NCBI GenBank assembly: GCA_030280995.1
Contig: JASXTE010000004.1
Location: forward strand, 39,302,797-39,366,796
Direction of reading: 5' to 3'
DNA from: Hemileia vastatrix
Taxonomy: Eukaryota; Basidiomycota; Pucciniomycetes; Pucciniales; Zaghouaniaceae
Length of the DNA stretch: 64,000 nt
Numbering within the stretch: the first letter of the stretch is position 1; each line of letters begins with the position of its first letter. Positions 61,211 to 64,000 of the stretch are shown piece by piece. The notes under the pieces were generated by a model. That model had not been told where the DNA came from. It did no database searches and saw only the letters and a list, made by a program, of their open reading frames with translations. The position numbers and the translations under genes are program-made.

Positions 61211-64000
61211 AAAAAAGTCTATATTCCATACAAACATCCTCAAAGTGGTCCCATTTGTGCTAGAGATGTTCAAATTGAAGCTAATGAAATCACTATCTTT
61301 GAACAAAACATTGAGGCTCTATACGAAATGGTTGAACAAATTGATCTGAAAAGTGCTGAATGGTCTCCGGAGGCGATTGCTGATGACTATGCTATTTTGG
61401 AAAGTGGAGCAACTCATCATGTCACTGTCAATGTGAGCCTTCTCAGCAATTTCAAACTTCTTAAAAAGCAGATTCCAGTCAAAGTGGCCACTAACAGTCC
61501 TTCTTCCTTCATCACTGGAATAGGAGATTTGAAAATTAAAGGGGATGGTAAAATAGTCACTATTACCAGTGTCTTCTATTGTCCAGATGTTAGGACAATT
61601 CTAATTTCTTTATTTGATTTAGTGAACTGTGGCTTCTGTTTTGGTTTGTGTTCTGAAATTAAAAATTTGGGGATTTATCTGAAAGAGGAATTAATTATGA
61701 CTTTCCGGGTAGAGAATACCAGAAGAAGATGGGTCTTGGATGTAATTAGTGTTATTACTTACAATCCAAATGATGTTCCTTCTTATTGCTATTCCTTGCA
61801 CCCTTGGTTACTTTGCACTGTCAAGAAGAATCACCATATCAACCGTCCACCTGCAGCCAAAGGTTCCCTGATGGATTGGCACAGAAGACTAGGACATTTC
61901 AGCATTGAAACCATAAGAAAAATAATCAATGCTGGTATGTGCACTGGATTACCATTATCTATGCCTGCAGGTAAGATTGACTGTGAAGATTGTTTAATTT
62001 CAAAGAGCACTAGGAAACCATCAGCCACTTGTGAATCAAAGCCAGAATCCTTAATGAGTTTAATTGTTGGAGATCTTGTTGGTCCCATGGATCCCACTAT
62101 TCACAGTGCAAGATGGGCAGCAATGTTCAGAGAAAGCTCAACTTCATATGGTGAGGTATTTTTACTGAATGCCAAATCTGAGGCAACTTCTTGTTTTGTT
62201 TCTTTCTATAAAAAATTAGAAAATGTAACTGGGAAGAAGCTTCAGGCTTTACACACTGATGGAGGTGAGATGCACAGCAATAAAATGGCTCAGATCTTGG
62301 CCAAAATTGGTACTACTCATGAAGTTACATGCCCCCATCACCAAGAGCAGAATGGAACAGCTGAAAGGTTTAACAGAACAGTTGGTGACATTGCCAGAGA
62401 ACTACCTGAATCATTCTGGGGTTTGGCATACAAGTGGGAGGCTCATTTTCACAATCAGATCCCTAATGTTAAAACAGGTGACAAAACCCCCATTCAACTA
62501 CTATACAATGCCACCCCAAACTATTCCAACTTTTGCATTTTTGGTGAAAAAGCATTTGTCCATATTCACAAGTAGACACACTGAAAACTAGATCAACATG
62601 CTTTGATTTGTAAGTGTGTAGGTTATTCCTTAAACAATGCTGGTTGGCTGTTCTGGCATGAGGATTCAAACACCTTTTTCAAATCCGCAATAGCTATTTT
62701 CCCTGGTGATTGCCTTCCCAATCATGATGCAGCTTTCCAAGCCCCAAAGACAACACCATCAAAGGGTTCTCTTCAGTCTATCCTCAACAATCTGAAATTA
62801 GGTGATTTCAAAGATGAAGAAGCACTTCTGTCACAAGAAAAAGCTGTTACAGAGATTGTTAAAAAAGGTTTGTCACACTCTGATGTTATCCCTAGAACTC
62901 ATCTACAAGCCATGCTATCTCCTGACCATCAAAAATGGGAACTGGCATGCAGAAGAGAGCTAGCTAACATGAAGAAGATGGATGTTTGGTATGAAGAAAA
63001 AGTCCCACCAGGCAGTAAAATCACCAATGCAAAATGGGTATTCACCATTAAAAATCCTTCTTCAGAATCACCAACATACAAGGCACAATATGTAGCAAAA
63101 GGTTTCCTTCAACAATATGGTATTGACTTTACTGAAACTTTTGCTCCCACGGCAAATTTTGCCTCACAGTGTGTTCTCCTGACTCTTGTAGCTTATCACA
63201 AATGGCCAGTAAAGTCTTTTGATGTCACAGCAGCATATCTTCACAGCCCAATTGATGAAGCTATATGGGTACATTCTCCTGAAGGTTTTCAACTGAAGGA
63301 TAAAGACAATGCTCTCTGCCTGAAGAAAGCTCTATATGGCACCAAAAAAGCAGCAAGATGTTGGTGGTTACACATTGCTGACAAACTTGACTCTTTAGGA
63401 TATAAAGCAAGTCAATAAAACAAAAGTTTCTATGTCTTAAGGACAAAAGGTTGTTTGGGTGTGGTTTGGATACATGTTGATGATGGAATTGTGGCTGGTA
63501 GTAGTGAGGAGGTGTTGAAGGAGCTGGAGGATGGTTTAGATGGATCTTTAAATGTAAAATGGAATGAAAAGGTGAATGGCATTGTGGGTGTAGGTATTGA
63601 AGAGGTCCCTGAAGGTTTTAATCTCAACAATTTTCAGCTTATTAACAAAATTTTAAGAGAACACAATCCTTCAGGACTAGTCACAAGATCCCCATTACCT
63701 CAGCAACTAAAAATCAGGACAGCAACAGATGATGAGGACGCAATTGACACTACCAAGTATCTTTCTATTCTAGGTGCTCTCAGCTATGTAGCTGTGGCAA
63801 CTAGGCCTGATCTTTCTTTCCAAGTGAATTTTCTTGCTAGATTCTCTTCAAAACCAACAGCTACCCATTGGACGGCTCTCAATCACCTGTTACGCTATGT
63901 ACAATACACTGCTAAACTTTCATTTCACATTCATCCTGACAGAGACAGCCCCCTTGAATTGCTCTCTTACACTGATGCTACATGGAACAATGAGGAGTTT
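61211..64000 (+). pseudogene. Copia pol: protease, integrase, RT, RNase H (partial)
   Basis: A single frame from about 61166 to the window end has only three stops (TAG 62573, TGA 62582, TAA 63416). The protease motif reads LESGATHH where the family has an Asp (Glu codon 61400-61402). The GAG-pre-integrase finger DWHRRLGHFS...CEDC is followed by the integrase core with HTDGGEM and QNGTAERFNR. RT begins near 62930, with WVFTIK, KARYVAKGF-like KAQYVAKGF, SFDVTAAYLHS and the catalytic HVDDGIVAGS (about 63473). RNase H (YTDATWNN) is cut by the window end. Few lesions mean moderately recent inactivation. Confidence 0.88.

Larger units (their letters stand above)
58530..64000 (+). mobile_element. 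Ty1/Copia retrotransposon, 3' end outside window
   Basis: Gag and pol occur in Copia order (protease, integrase, RT, RNase H). The element has clearly higher G+C than everything upstream. It is disabled by stops, at least one frameshift and a roughly 1-kb interruption in gag. The window ends within RNase H. Confidence 0.9.

Overview
The window looks like repeat-dense nuclear DNA of a basidiomycete fungus, most likely a rust (Pucciniales). This is inferred from the strong A+T bias, the short introns (58-81 nt, GTAAGT donor, CTAAC/CTAAT branch point), Ty3/Gypsy chromoviruses whose gag has a PW..GHxC zinc knuckle, Harbinger-type and Copia-type elements, and TET/JBP-like 2OG-Fe(II) dioxygenase relics, which are expanded and transposon-linked in basidiomycetes. 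I see no ordinary host housekeeping gene, no rRNA, no tRNA and no CRISPR. Nearly everything readable is mobile DNA or its debris.

Layout. 0.4-2.1 kb: a broken multi-exon gene of unknown family. 2.3-7.7 kb: an array of about 20 short palindromes (core TTAATTTYGATCRAAATTAA) spaced roughly 95 bp apart. It is split by a Harbinger-like element (2708-6164) with TIRs and a 3-bp duplication. That element holds half a transposase and, on the other strand, a TET/JBP-like dioxygenase relic. 8.7-11.1 kb: a decayed six-exon gene of unknown function. 11.9-13.2 kb, opposite strand: a second TET/JBP-like gene that has lost at least one metal-binding histidine. 14.9-15.6 kb: an island of about a dozen back-to-back DNA hairpins. 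15.6-21.4 kb: A/T-rich DNA with nothing I can support. 21.4-23.0 kb: a relative of the Harbinger-associated repeat.

25.0-57.2 kb is built from LTR retrotransposons. Copy 1 (24995-34158, TSD ATGTT) is full length with five nonsense codons. A solo LTR of a sister family (34172-35337, TSD CCTAC) lies 13 bp away. Copy 2 (36878-46060, TSD TTTTT) is nearly pristine, with almost identical LTRs and one nonsense codon. A third, diverged, reverse-strand element (48229-57188, TSD ATTTT) has non-matching LTRs and looks recombinant. Copy 2 and the third element sit inside what was once one T-rich tract of about 4 kb, now at 35.9-36.9, 46.1-48.2 and 57.2-58.2 kb. 58.5-64 kb is a higher-GC Ty1/Copia element with a disrupted gag and a nearly continuous pol that runs off the window.

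The most interesting system is at the 5' end of the Gypsy elements. In both diverged families a conserved phase-0 intron (64 or 58 nt, both 1 mod 3) lies just after the first coding exon. Unspliced RNA reads straight into Gag-Pol. Spliced RNA shifts to another frame and encodes a small acidic/coiled-coil/Trp-rich/basic protein of about 186-205 residues, which ends at an overlapping ATGGTAA where the Gag-Pol frame has an ATG in a CCATGG context. The alternative-frame protein is the better conserved of the two. This suggests a splicing-controlled, overprinted accessory protein.
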